A DNA stretch of 36,325 nucleotides from an uncultured Collinsella sp. (GTDB lineage Bacteria > Actinomycetota > Coriobacteriia > Coriobacteriales > Coriobacteriaceae): positions 1 through 36,325 of the forward strand of contig CABUUJ010000017.1 of the NCBI GenBank assembly GCA_902494715.1, in the 5' to 3' direction. The notes under the pieces are model-generated. The model did no database searches and was not told the origin of the DNA. It saw only the letters and a program-made list of their open reading frames with translations. Positions within the stretch are counted from its first letter, which is position 1. Each line of letters starts with the position of its first letter. This document shows, one piece after another, positions 7,765 through 15,847 of this stretch. A program made the position numbers and the translations under genes.

Positions 7765-7777
7765 GGGATTCAATCCC
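7765..7777. promoter_or_regulatory. Short palindrome upstream of the MFS gene
   Basis: GGGATT-C-AATCCC is a perfect 6-bp-arm palindrome in the region where the MFS promoter would lie (a minus-strand TTGCAG is just upstream, a TATCAA-like sequence just downstream). It could be an operator. The evidence is position and symmetry only. Confidence 0.3.
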
Positions 7778-7791
7778 TGCAACTCTAACAG

Positions 7792-7909
7792 AATGTGACA
7801 AAGGGGCAGTCCCTTTGTCACATTGCGCTGCCGGCCAGTCGCCCAAACCATCACAACATTCGATGAAAATCTCGAAAACGAGGAAAAGCGTCGAATGTTG
7901 TGACGGTTT
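7792..7909. repeat. Two tandem stem-loops between divergent genes
   Basis: The first stem-loop has perfect 14-bp arms (7792-7805 / 7811-7824) around GCAGT, and its stem reads AATGTGACAAAGGG. The second has 19-nt arms (7845-7863 / 7891-7909) with one mismatch and an inner CTCG-AAAA-CGAG hairpin. Both lie in the 261-bp gap between the divergent MFS and membrane-protein genes. They resemble REP-type palindromic units rather than ordinary terminators, because neither gene ends here. Confidence 0.6.
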
Positions 7910-7995
7910 TCGTGTCTGGCTCGGGTGAGCTTCGGTGCCGTCTGGGGGTATAAGACTAGCGAGTGTTTATTTGCGAGGCCTAAGGGGCGCCCCGT

Positions 7996-8865
7996 ATGGA
8001 TATCGATAACTTTGAATGGTGGTATAGCGAGGGTGAGGCTCCGGACGAGGAGTGGGACGAGCCCACGCCGCGTGACGTGTCGAGCGACGAGGACGAGACC
8101 GGCAACGACGTCGCCGCCGACTCGGACGCCGCCCTCGACCCCGTCGAGCCCCTGACCTTCGAACAAGCTTGGGCCCAGGCCGAGGCAGACGAGGCCAAGG
8201 CCGACGCTACGGCCACGCTCGGCGAGCCAGCCGACATGTCTATCTCGCCGGCAAAGACCCCGCAGCCGCGCCACACCATCGACCCCGACAGCACGGCATC
8301 CTTCAGCATTCTCGACGTGCCCTCGCAGGGCGCTCAGGCGCCCGCGCCCACACGTCGCCCCAATCTGTCTCGCGAGGAAGATGCAGGACGTCGCTCGCCG
8401 CTCGGCCCCATCCTTATCGCCTTTATGGCCGGCGTTATCGCATGCTCGGTAATTGGAAACGTCTGGAGCCATGTTGAACAACAGCGAAAAGACGCCGCCA
8501 AGGTCGAGATGTCTGTCGAGCAATCGCTCGGCCGCACGCGCTCGGTGCATGTGTCGGTCGAGGTCAAGGACGGCGCGACGTGGGACACCGCGCGCGGCGA
8601 CAGTCAAATGCTCATCCACATCGTGGGGCGCACGCTCAAAGGGCAGACGATTGACGAGTATCAATACGTCAATTCCGCTGGTGACGGCATCGAGCTCAAG
8701 CCCGGCGACTACGAGCTCACCGTCGATGAACCGCCCGTCGCCACCGACGGCACGCGCTTCCGTGCCTCAAAGCGCATGGTCCCCGTGAACTTTAACTCAC
8801 AGGCGCCCGACACGGTCGACACCACACCGCAGGGCGGGTTCGACCTTTACGTGGATACCCAGTAG
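7996..8865 (+). CDS. Acidic single-pass membrane protein, function unknown
   Basis: A 289-aa protein I cannot assign to a family. Residues 1-130 are highly acidic and low in complexity (a WWYSEGE start, many Asp/Glu/Ala/Pro). A single membrane span follows at about 136-156 (GPILIAFMAGVIACSVIG), preceded by Arg-Arg, so the acidic part should be cytoplasmic. A coiled segment (158-180) and a beta-rich extracellular domain (about 183-289) complete it. The outer domain contains LKPGDYELTV, reminiscent of prealbumin-like beta domains. The start ATG has TAAGGGG upstream. It is a lone gene, divergent from the MFS gene and 112 bp ahead of the epimerase. Confidence 0.75.
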   Translation: MDIDNFEWWYSEGEAPDEEWDEPTPRDVSSDEDETGNDVAADSDAALDPVEPLTFEQAWAQAEADEAKADATATLGEPADMSISPAKTPQPRHTIDPDSTASFSILDVPSQGAQAPAPTRRPNLSREEDAGRRSPLGPILIAFMAGVIACSVIGNVWSHVEQQRKDAAKVEMSVEQSLGRTRSVHVSVEVKDGATWDTARGDSQMLIHIVGRTLKGQTIDEYQYVNSAGDGIELKPGDYELTVDEPPVATDGTRFRASKRMVPVNFNSQAPDTVDTTPQGGFDLYVDTQ

Positions 8866-8934
8866 GCGCTCCCGCTCATTCCGCTATGGCTACTCAATAA
8901 TCGCCTGCCGTCCCGTCCCGTCGCCAAGAGTGGG

Positions 8935-8957
8935 ACAATAGCCCTCGACACTATTGT
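8935..8957. promoter_or_regulatory. Inverted repeat before the epimerase gene
   Basis: ACAATAG (8935-8941) and CTATTGT (8951-8957) form 7-bp arms around a 9-nt spacer. The repeat ends 7 nt before the TGGAGGAAG ribosome binding site. It could be an operator or a leader hairpin. Confidence 0.35.
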
Positions 8958-8977
8958 TTACTTTTGGAGGAAGTAGC

Positions 8978-9871
8978 ATGTCTACCGTCACTACTATCAA
9001 GCGCGGCGGCCTCACCGCGGCCATCGATTCCATGGGCGCCCAGCTCACGAGCCTTGCCCTCAACGGCAACGAGTATCTGTGGCAGGGCGACCCCGCCTTT
9101 TGGGGCAAGCACGCGCCCATCCTGTTCCCTATTGTGGGCTCGCTGCGCAACAACACGGCAACGTCTGCGGCCGGCACCTGCGAGATGCCGCGCCACGGAC
9201 TCGCGCGCATCGTCGAGCACGAGCTGGTCGAGGTTTCGGAGGACGGCTCCTCGGTAACGTACGAGATCACCGATACGCCCGAGTCGCTCAAGGCCTTTCC
9301 GTTCCACTTTAAGCTCAACATGACCTATGCCCTGACCGGCGACGCCACCCTCACGCAGACCTTTGCCGTCACCAACACCGGCGACGTGGACCTGCCGTTC
9401 TCGGTGGGCGGCCACCCCGCATTTAACGTGCCCGCCCCCGGTGCCGAGGATGAGGCGTTCGAGGATTACGAGCTGGCGTTTACCGAGGCTTGGACCAACG
9501 AGGCTCCCATCATCACGTCCGACGGTCTTATGACGTTTGAGGGCAGCTACAAGGCTCCCGATAACTCGGACGTGCTGCCCATCACGCACCGCAGCTTCGA
9601 TAACGACGCCATCATGTTCACCGATACCCCGGGCTCCACGCTCACGCTGCGCGGCCGCAAGTCGGGTCACGGCGTCAAGATCGACTTTGAGGGCTTTAAG
9701 TACATTGGCGTGTGGTCTGCCGCCAACGACGCTCCGTTTGTGGCGCTCGAGCCCTGGACCGGTCATACCACCATGGACACCGAGGACGACGTCTTTGAGC
9801 ACAAGGTCAACACCATCACCTTGGCTCCCGGCGCTACCGATAAACGTAGCTTTAGCGTCACCTTGTTCTAG
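8978..9871 (+). CDS. Aldose 1-epimerase family protein (LacX-like)
   Basis: A 297-aa mutarotase-fold protein that should interconvert alpha and beta anomers of a hexose. It shows the short LacX/YphB-type pattern: WGKHAPILFPIVG near residue 44, PRHG (about 71-74), the GGHPAFN active-site His segment and a late VALEPWTG with the catalytic Glu. The start at 8978 has GGAGGAAG 4 nt upstream. An ATG 8 codons earlier overlaps this site and is rejected. No sugar operon surrounds it, so the true substrate is open. Its stop codon is followed within 6 nt by composite repeat copy B. Confidence 0.88.
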   Translation: MSTVTTIKRGGLTAAIDSMGAQLTSLALNGNEYLWQGDPAFWGKHAPILFPIVGSLRNNTATSAAGTCEMPRHGLARIVEHELVEVSEDGSSVTYEITDTPESLKAFPFHFKLNMTYALTGDATLTQTFAVTNTGDVDLPFSVGGHPAFNVPAPGAEDEAFEDYELAFTEAWTNEAPIITSDGLMTFEGSYKAPDNSDVLPITHRSFDNDAIMFTDTPGSTLTLRGRKSGHGVKIDFEGFKYIGVWSAANDAPFVALEPWTGHTTMDTEDDVFEHKVNTITLAPGATDKRSFSVTLF

Positions 9872-9876
9872 AGGTT

Positions 9877-10045
9877 CCGCCGTTCTGACGAACGGCGGGC
9901 CGGTCGACGCTGCGCGCCACCCAGAGCGACAATTTGTCATTCAAAAGGCATGGCATGACCAGAAGGTCTATGCCTTGTCTTTTTCATGCCACTTGTTCGC
10001 TCTGGACGTCGCTCGCCGGCATTGCCAAAACATCGACGTCCCCAA
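9877..10045 (+). repeat. Composite structured repeat, copy B
   Basis: Elements in order are as follows. Hairpin 1 has 9-bp arms CCGCCGTTC/GAACGGCGG (9877-9885 / 9890-9898) with loop TGAC. The conserved box GGTCGACGCTGC lies at 9902-9913. An outer helix (9921-9932 with 9993-10005) encloses a terminator-like hairpin (9943-9960 / 9965-9983, loop AGAA, then a T-run). A third hairpin GGACGTCG...CGACGTCC ends near 10041. It begins 6 nt past the stop codon of the epimerase gene. The remaining sequence up to 10150 holds the unresolved promoter of the importer operon. Confidence 0.75.
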
Positions 10046-10150
10046 TGACTACCGCGTGCCTATTAATTTTTCGAGCTTGTGCTGCGCTGCTGGTCGCTGG
10101 CGTATATCCTGTTAAGTCGTCAGCATACGATTCAACAGGGAAGGCAGATT

Positions 10151-11077
10151 ATGCATTCTCCCCATCAACGCGACGCGCATCCACAGCCGATATGCAGCCG
10201 TCGCATCTTTTTGGGTGGCGCTCTCGCTGCGAGCGCTTCTGTCGTCGCCGGCGCACTTGCCGGTTGCCAGCGCCCCTCCACGCTGGAAGTAGTTCAGCCC
10301 ACGACGGGCGGCGGTCGCGACGACCTGTCCGATTCCGTGATCGGCAAGGACAAGATCCGCATTGGCATGGAGGCGGCCTACGCCCCGTACAACTGGCAGG
10401 TCTCCGAAGCCAGCGAGTACACTATCCCCATCGACAACGTGCAGGGCGCCTATGCTGATGGTTACGACGTGCAGATCGCCAAGATCGTCTGCAAGGCCCT
10501 CGGTGGCGAGCCCGTTGCCGTCAAGCAGAGCTTCTCGGGTCTTATCGATTCGCTCAACAACGGCCAGATCGACCTCATCATCGCCGGTATGAGCGCCACG
10601 CCCGAGCGCGAGGAGTCCGTCGGCTTTTCCGACCCGTACTTCATCGGCTACTTTGGCCTGTTCGTAAAAGAGGGCTCGCCCTACCAAAATGCGACCAAGC
10701 TCAGCGACTTTAGCGGCGCAACGGTCCTCGGCCAAAAGGACACCATGCTCGATACCGTCATCGACGAGATCCCGGGCGTCGTCCACAAGAACCCGGTCGA
10801 TTCGGTCCCCACGGTGTTTTCGAACCTGCTGCAGGGCACCTGCGACGCCGTGACCTACAATACCGAGAACGAGAAGGGCTATATGGCCCAAAACCCGGGT
10901 ATCGTGCCGATTCAATTTGCCGAGGGCGAGGGCTTTAAGCAGGAGGTCACGGCAAACGTCGGCTGCCGCAAGGGCTCGGACAAGCTGCTTAAGCTCATCG
11001 ACAAGACACTCAAGGGCATTAGCCAAGAGGAGCGCGACCAAATGTGGGACGCGTGCCTCGACCGCCAGCCGGCATAG
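10151..11077 (+). CDS. Amino acid ABC transporter substrate-binding Tat lipoprotein
   Basis: A 308-aa solute-binding protein of the polar amino acid family (SBP_bac_3). The signal has a twin-arginine motif (SRRIFLGG, residues 16-23) and a lipobox LAGC with acylated Cys39, so it should be exported folded and anchored on the outer face of the membrane. The binding domain starts with IRIGMEAAYAPYNW and includes the family pattern QIDLIIAGMSATPEREESV followed by FSDPYF. GGGAAGG precedes the start. It is followed after 9 nt by the permease and then the ATPase, forming a complete importer. The substrate is probably a polar or basic amino acid or glutamine, inferred from the family. Confidence 0.92.
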   Translation: MHSPHQRDAHPQPICSRRIFLGGALAASASVVAGALAGCQRPSTLEVVQPTTGGGRDDLSDSVIGKDKIRIGMEAAYAPYNWQVSEASEYTIPIDNVQGAYADGYDVQIAKIVCKALGGEPVAVKQSFSGLIDSLNNGQIDLIIAGMSATPEREESVGFSDPYFIGYFGLFVKEGSPYQNATKLSDFSGATVLGQKDTMLDTVIDEIPGVVHKNPVDSVPTVFSNLLQGTCDAVTYNTENEKGYMAQNPGIVPIQFAEGEGFKQEVTANVGCRKGSDKLLKLIDKTLKGISQEERDQMWDACLDRQPA

Positions 11078-11086
11078 GGAGGCAGC

Positions 11087-12235
11087 ATGAAAACCATCAA
11101 TCGTCTGGCCTCCTTTATCAAGGCCGACCACCGTTATGTATACCTGGGCACGAGCGTTATCGCGGCGCTCGGCCTGGCGTTTAGCCAGCGCAACCCCACG
11201 CCGCTGAGCTTCTTGGCTCCCACGGGCGTGTTCCAAGATTGCCTTTGGGCAATCCTGTGGGCGTGGCTCGTCGTGTCGGCGGCGGCGCTGGTCACCAAGC
11301 TTATGCACTGGAGCGACTATCGCGAAAAGTCGCCGTTCGCATCCGAGCGTTTCCGCCGCGGCGCACGCCTGGGCAGCTACGTCGTGGTCGCCATCGCGGC
11401 GATCTTTTTCGTGGACCGCTGCGTCATGTCGTTTATCGACCTGGTGCAGGTGAGCATTGTCTCGGATTCTAACCCCAGCGACTTTTTGTCGAGCCTGGTC
11501 TACATGACCTACAAGAGCGGCGACTTCTTCATTCGCGGTATCGAGATCACCATCGCGCTTGCCACCTTCGGCACCGTCATCGCATTCTTCTTGGCGCTGC
11601 TCTTCGTGTTCCTGCGTATTCAGACGTTCGACCGCGTGGATAACGACCTGGTGCGCTTCTTCAAGAGCATCGGCCGCGGCTTTGCGACCGTCTACTCCAC
11701 CATCGTGCGCGGCACGCCCATGATGGTCCAGGGCCTGCTCATCTATTACGCGGGCTTCACCGTTTTGCGCGGCATGGGCTTCGAGACCGCCCAGGCCAAC
11801 CAGATTTGGAGCACCTTCACCGCTGGCCTCGTTACCATCTCGCTCAACTCCACCGCCTACATGATGGAGGTCCTGCGCGGCGGCATCGAGTCCATCGATC
11901 CCGGCCAGGCCGAGGCAGCACGCTCGCTGGGCCTGTCGCAGTGGCAAGCCATGCGCAAAGTCGTGTTCCCCCAGGGCATTAAAAACGCGATTCCGGCGCT
12001 CACCAACGAGCTCATCATCAACATCAAGGATTCGTCGGTGCTCTCGGTTATCGGCGTGTTCGACCTCATGTACGCCACCACCACCGTCGCCGGTGTGTAC
12101 TATCGCCAGATGGAAGTCTACTGCGTGGCGCTCGTGGTCTACCTGATCCTGACGCTTGTGGCGAGCCGCCTGCTCGAGGCCTTTGGCAAAAAGCTCGGCG
12201 CCGAGGCTCCGGTCACGCTGCCCAGCTCCAACTAG
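11087..12235 (+). CDS. Amino acid ABC transporter permease (HisM/GlnP family)
   Basis: A 382-aa membrane permease. The C-terminal 230 residues are the HisM-type domain with the EAA loop at about 275-294 (EAARSLGLSQWQAMRKVVFP) that contacts the ATPase. It carries an N-terminal extension of about 145 residues with three further hydrophobic segments (about 18-33, 50-70 and 97-115), so it is longer than the usual 220-aa permease. GGGAGG lies just before the ATG. The gene lies between the binding protein and ATPase genes of one operon. Confidence 0.92.
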   Translation: MKTINRLASFIKADHRYVYLGTSVIAALGLAFSQRNPTPLSFLAPTGVFQDCLWAILWAWLVVSAAALVTKLMHWSDYREKSPFASERFRRGARLGSYVVVAIAAIFFVDRCVMSFIDLVQVSIVSDSNPSDFLSSLVYMTYKSGDFFIRGIEITIALATFGTVIAFFLALLFVFLRIQTFDRVDNDLVRFFKSIGRGFATVYSTIVRGTPMMVQGLLIYYAGFTVLRGMGFETAQANQIWSTFTAGLVTISLNSTAYMMEVLRGGIESIDPGQAEAARSLGLSQWQAMRKVVFPQGIKNAIPALTNELIINIKDSSVLSVIGVFDLMYATTTVAGVYYRQMEVYCVALVVYLILTLVASRLLEAFGKKLGAEAPVTLPSSN

Positions 12236-12257
12236 GCTCAAGACGAGGAGAATCATC

Positions 12258-13043
12258 ATGGCAGATACCGCCACTACCGGCACCGCGGCCGCCGCACAGA
12301 TCAATGAGCCGCTCATCCGCGTCGAGGGCCTGCGCAAGAGCTTCGGCTCGCTCGAGGTACTCAAGGGCATCGACCTGTCCGTCAATCCCGGCGAGGTCGT
12401 CACCATCATCGGCGCCTCGGGTTCGGGCAAGTCGACCTTCCTGCGCTGCCTCAACCTGCTCGAGACCCCGGACGCGGGCCACATCTGGTTCCACGGCCAG
12501 GACCTCACGGCCGAGCGCTGCAACATCAACAAGCTGCGCGAGGACATCGGCATGGTGTTCCAGGGCTTTAACCTGTTCAACAACATGGATGTGCTCGACA
12601 ACTGCACGCTCGCGCCCGTCACGCTCAACAAGATGAGCAAGGCCGAGGCCGAGAAGGTCGCGATGGAGCATCTGACGAGCGTGGGGCTCGAGAAGTTCGC
12701 GCACGCCGCCGTGGGTCGCCTGTCCGGCGGCCAAAAGCAGCGCGTTGCCATCGCTCGTGCCCTATGCATGAATCCGCAGATCATGCTGTTCGACGAGCCG
12801 ACCTCCGCACTCGACCCCGAGATCGTGGGAGAGGTGCTCGAGGTCATGCGCAAGCTCGCTGCCGACGGCATGACCATGGTCGTCGTCACGCACGAGATGG
12901 CCTTTGCCCGCACGGTGTCCGACCGCGTGGTCTTTATGGACAAGGGCGTAGTGCTCGAGGATGCCGCGCCGGCCGAGCTCTTTGGCAACCCCAAGCACCA
13001 GCGTACCCGCGAGTTCCTCTCGCGTTATCTCGAGGACAAATAA
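12258..13043 (+). CDS. Amino acid ABC transporter ATP-binding protein (GlnQ/ArtP type)
   Basis: A 261-aa ATPase of the polar amino acid importer. Motifs are Walker A GASGSGKST (52-60), a Q-loop with FQGFNLF, signature LSGGQ (155-159), Walker B IMLFDE (175-180) and a switch His in VVVTHEM. The first 17 residues are an Ala/Thr-rich tail before the domain. The start at 12258 has GAGGAG 9 nt upstream. The open frame extends further upstream into the permease gene but has no site there. It is the last core gene of the operon. A GC-rich hairpin follows at 13067. Confidence 0.95.
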   Translation: MADTATTGTAAAAQINEPLIRVEGLRKSFGSLEVLKGIDLSVNPGEVVTIIGASGSGKSTFLRCLNLLETPDAGHIWFHGQDLTAERCNINKLREDIGMVFQGFNLFNNMDVLDNCTLAPVTLNKMSKAEAEKVAMEHLTSVGLEKFAHAAVGRLSGGQKQRVAIARALCMNPQIMLFDEPTSALDPEIVGEVLEVMRKLAADGMTMVVVTHEMAFARTVSDRVVFMDKGVVLEDAAPAELFGNPKHQRTREFLSRYLEDK

Positions 13044-13066
13044 CCGACCGCAAACGCTTACGTGGC

Positions 13067-13091
13067 AGGGCCGCTCCGGTGGGGCGGCCCT
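13067..13091. terminator. GC-rich hairpin after the importer operon
   Basis: AGGGCCGC (13067-13074) pairs perfectly with GCGGCCCT (13084-13091). No T-run follows, so it may be only a partial terminator or a processing stem, and the M20 gene 25 bp further on may still be read from the importer promoter. Confidence 0.45.
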
Positions 13092-13115
13092 CGTCATCAC
13101 AATCGAAAGGATGTC

Positions 13116-14531
13116 ATGGCCGAGGTTTGGCGCTTCTTTGCGCATGAGGATGATTTTGCCGGTATAGACGAGGCCGGCGCATGCGAGCGCCTGGGCCGTG
13201 TGCTGTCGTTTCCGACCATTTCGAGTATGGATGCCGAGGCGGTGGACTGGCAGCCGTTCGACGACCTGCGCGCCTATATGCAGCAGGCCTGGCCGCACGT
13301 ATTTACAGCGGGTAAGGTCGAGCTCATCGATCATTCGTTGCTGGTGACGCTTTCCGGCTCCGACCCCGCACTCAAGCCCGTTGTGCTCATGGGTCACATG
13401 GACGTGGTCCCCGTGGTGCCGGGTACCGAGGACGACTGGACGTACGCCCCCTTTAGCGGGCATGTAGACGACACCTACATTTGGGGTCGCGGCGCCATCG
13501 ATATGAAAGACCAGGTCGCAGGCATTCTCGAGGCGGTTGAGTATGCGCTGGCGCACGGTTGGCGGCACGAGCGCACGCTGCTCCTGGCCTTTGGCCAGGA
13601 CGAGGAGACTACGCAGTACGGCGCAGGCGCCATCGGCCGCGCGCTCGAGGAGCGCGGCATTGAGCTTGAGTACCTGATCGACGAGGGTGACTACCGCATC
13701 GTTCCAACTGCCGAGTACGGCGCGGGCGAGGGCTGGCTTATGCATGCCGACCTTGCCGAGAAGGGCTACGCCGATATTGTGCTCAAGACGAAGAGTGAGG
13801 GCGGGCATTCGTCCAACCCCTACGGCGGCACATCGCTCGAGGTGCTGAGCCGTGCCATCACCGCAATCTGCGATATCGAGTGGCCGACGCGCGTGACCGA
13901 CTTGCTTGCCGCCCAACTCGTCGAGTTGGGGCTCTACACGGCCGATGAAATTGCCGCCAACGGGGATGCCATTGTCCGCGAGTGCCTCGCCAGCAAGAAG
14001 CTCTATCCGCTGGTGACGACCACCTGCGCGCCCACGCAGATCGAGGGTGGCAGCACCGGCGCCAACGTAATGCCGCAGGATATGTGGGCCAATATCAATT
14101 TCCGTATGCTCGAGGGCACGAGCGTGGCCGATGTCGTGGCCCGCTGCCGCGTCGCCGTTGCCGAGGCGGGGCTCGCCGACCGTGTCGAGGTCGAGCTCGG
14201 CCCTGGCAGCTCCGAACCCTCGCCGTCTCCGCGCATCGGCGGACCGGGACTCGAGGCGGTTCGCTCCATCGCCGCCCGCTATTTCCGTGATCCAAAGGGG
14301 ACGGAGGAAAACGGATCATCCGAGCCGTTGGCGATTGTCCCCTCGACCGTGATCGGCGCGACCGACGCTGCCAACTACCAGCGCATTTGCTCCGAGTGCA
14401 TTCGCTTCTCGGCCTTTGTGGTTGATGACGACGAGTGTGATCGCGGCGTCCACGGCACCAACGAGCGCATCACCCGCCGCGCCTACCTCCAGGGCATCCG
14501 CTTCCTCGTCGCTCTACTCCAAACGCTCTAG
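13116..14531 (+). CDS. M20 family metallopeptidase (CPG2/DapE-like)
   Basis: A 471-aa zinc carboxypeptidase or deacylase of the M20 family. Metal ligands and catalytic residues are visible: HMD (His94, catalytic Asp96), bridging Asp129, QDEE with catalytic Glu163 and ligand Glu164, and the terminal VHGTNE with His446. The dimerisation domain lies at about 215-335. It probably cleaves dipeptides or N-acyl amino acids in the cytoplasm, fitting with the amino acid importer upstream. GAAAGGA precedes the ATG. Residues 392-405 (DPKGTEENGSSEPL) break an otherwise familiar segment just before VPSTVIGATDA, and at DNA level they correspond to a repeat-like GATCC...GGATC unit (14289-14317). Confidence 0.88.
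   Translation: MAEVWRFFAHEDDFAGIDEAGACERLGRVLSFPTISSMDAEAVDWQPFDDLRAYMQQAWPHVFTAGKVELIDHSLLVTLSGSDPALKPVVLMGHMDVVPVVPGTEDDWTYAPFSGHVDDTYIWGRGAIDMKDQVAGILEAVEYALAHGWRHERTLLLAFGQDEETTQYGAGAIGRALEERGIELEYLIDEGDYRIVPTAEYGAGEGWLMHADLAEKGYADIVLKTKSEGGHSSNPYGGTSLEVLSRAITAICDIEWPTRVTDLLAAQLVELGLYTADEIAANGDAIVRECLASKKLYPLVTTTCAPTQIEGGSTGANVMPQDMWANINFRMLEGTSVADVVARCRVAVAEAGLADRVEVELGPGSSEPSPSPRIGGPGLEAVRSIAARYFRDPKGTEENGSSEPLAIVPSTVIGATDAANYQRICSECIRFSAFVVDDDECDRGVHGTNERITRRAYLQGIRFLVALLQTL
14289..14317. repeat. Possible in-frame palindromic repeat insertion inside the M20 gene
   Basis: GATCC (14289-14293) and GGATC (14313-14317) flank AAAGGGGACGGAGGAAAAC. The AAAGGGGAC core recurs in the intergenic array at 31674-31685. 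The encoded peptide is polar and sits where homologues, as I remember them, go straight into the VPSTVIGATDA segment. This is inference from sequence texture. Confidence 0.4.
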
Positions 14532-14779
14532 CCAAAAAGCAAGCCCTTGGTGCAATGGGGCCAGGTTTGTTTGCACCAATCATTCCGTGCGGGTTATATG
14601 CAGGTTTGCCTGCGCACGCTATCATGTATGGGTTAGACCGCAATTATGTACCCCATACGCGAAGGGATGCGCATGTATCTGAAGATCGACATGTTCTAGC
14701 TGGGCTTACCCCCGCAGCGGCGCCCCGCGCCCCATCAATTCTGCCGATTTTCACCTTCACGCATATAAAGGAGTCCGTC
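14532..14779 (+). other. Intergenic leader before prfA
   Basis: There are 248 bp with no gene of appreciable length. Visible structure includes a GGTGCAA/TTGCACC stem (about 14549-14575), a TTTGCA-18-TTATAT promoter candidate (14567-14596), and a GTATGGG/CCCATAC stem (14626-14632 / 14652-14658). A ten-codon ORF (14668-14700, MRMYLKIDMF) sits just behind GAAGGG. I see no riboswitch I can name. The ten-codon ORF could be a leader peptide but the evidence is thin. Confidence 0.35.
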
Positions 14780-15847
14780 ATGCGCGACAAGCTCGAAAAG
14801 ATCATCAAGGCCTACGAGGAGCTCGAGAAGAAGCTTTCCGACCCGGCCGTCGCCTCCGATATCAAGGAGTTCACGCGTCTCAACAAGGAGTACGCGCACC
14901 AGTCCGACCTCATTGCTGCCTCGCGCGAGTACATCGGCGCGCTCGATGACATCGAGGCTGCCAAGGAAATGCTGCACGATACCACCGATGCCGATGAGAA
15001 GGAGATGCTCCAGATGGACATCTCCGAAAACGAGGCCAAGCTTCCCCAGCTCGAGGAAGACATCAAGTACATGCTCATCCCGAGCGACCCCAATGACGAC
15101 AAGAACACCATCGTCGAGATTCGCTCCGCCGCCGGTGGCGACGAGGCGGCCATCTTTGCCGGCGACCTCTACAAGATGTATCAGCGCTTTTGCGAGTCGC
15201 GCGGCTGGAAGACCACCGTGCTCGACTCCAGCCCCAGCGAGGCCGGTGGCTTTAAGTCCATTGAGTTCAAGGTCGAGGGCGACCGCGTCTACTCCGTTAT
15301 GAAGTACGAGTCCGGCGTGCACCGCGTCCAGCGCGTCCCCAAGACCGAGTCCCAAGGCCGCATTCAGACCTCCACGGCTACCGTCGCCGTACTTCCCGAG
15401 GCCGAGGAGATCGACGTCCAGATCAACCAGTCCGACCTGCGCATCGACACCTACTGCGCCTCCGGCCCTGGCGGTCAGTGCGTTAACACTACCTACTCCG
15501 CTGTGCGAATCACCCACCTGCCCACCAACACCGTGGTGCAGTCACAGGAGCAGCGTTCCCAGATCCAGAACCGCGAGGTCTGCATGCAGATGCTGCGTGC
15601 CCGTCTGTACGAGATGGAGCTCGAGAAGCAGCAGGCAGAGCTCGGTGCCGAGCGCCAAAGCCAGATCGGCCACGGCAACCGTTCCGAGAAGATCCGTACC
15701 TACAACCAGCCCCAGGACCGCGTGACCGATCACCGCATCGGTTTCAACTCCACCTACAACGGCGTCCTTCTGGGCGATCAGCTCGGCACCGTCATCGAGG
15801 CGCTCGCCGCCGCCGAGCGAGCCGAGAAGCTGGCACAGGCTGTTTAG
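14780..15847 (+). CDS. prfA: Peptide chain release factor 1
   Basis: A 355-aa class I release factor that terminates translation at UAA/UAG. It has the RF1-type stop-codon recognition tripeptide P-x-T as PKT (187-189) and the catalytic GGQ at 231-233, target of PrmC methylation. The immediate GGQ surroundings differ from the E. coli form: GGQCVNTTYS here against GGQHVNTTDS. AAAGGAG precedes the ATG by 7 nt. A much longer open frame begins upstream but its extra N-terminus has no family counterpart. prmC follows after 590 bp, and the stop codon is immediately followed by composite repeat copy C. Confidence 0.96.
   Translation: MRDKLEKIIKAYEELEKKLSDPAVASDIKEFTRLNKEYAHQSDLIAASREYIGALDDIEAAKEMLHDTTDADEKEMLQMDISENEAKLPQLEEDIKYMLIPSDPNDDKNTIVEIRSAAGGDEAAIFAGDLYKMYQRFCESRGWKTTVLDSSPSEAGGFKSIEFKVEGDRVYSVMKYESGVHRVQRVPKTESQGRIQTSTATVAVLPEAEEIDVQINQSDLRIDTYCASGPGGQCVNTTYSAVRITHLPTNTVVQSQEQRSQIQNREVCMQMLRARLYEMELEKQQAELGAERQSQIGHGNRSEKIRTYNQPQDRVTDHRIGFNSTYNGVLLGDQLGTVIEALAAAERAEKLAQAV

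Noticed and set aside
7735..8664. N-terminal 310 codons of the long minus-strand frame ending at 6493
   Set aside because: This part runs through hairpins and antisense to the acidic membrane protein gene. The MFS transporter needs only the part from 7734.
10112..12994. 960-codon minus-strand open frame across the importer operon
   Set aside because: It spans three clear plus-strand genes and two intergenic gaps, and the translation resembles no protein. It is a codon-bias artefact.
14668..14700. Ten-codon ORF before prfA as a leader peptide gene
   Set aside because: There is no codon run, attenuator pair or conservation to support it. It is kept only as a remark in the leader description.
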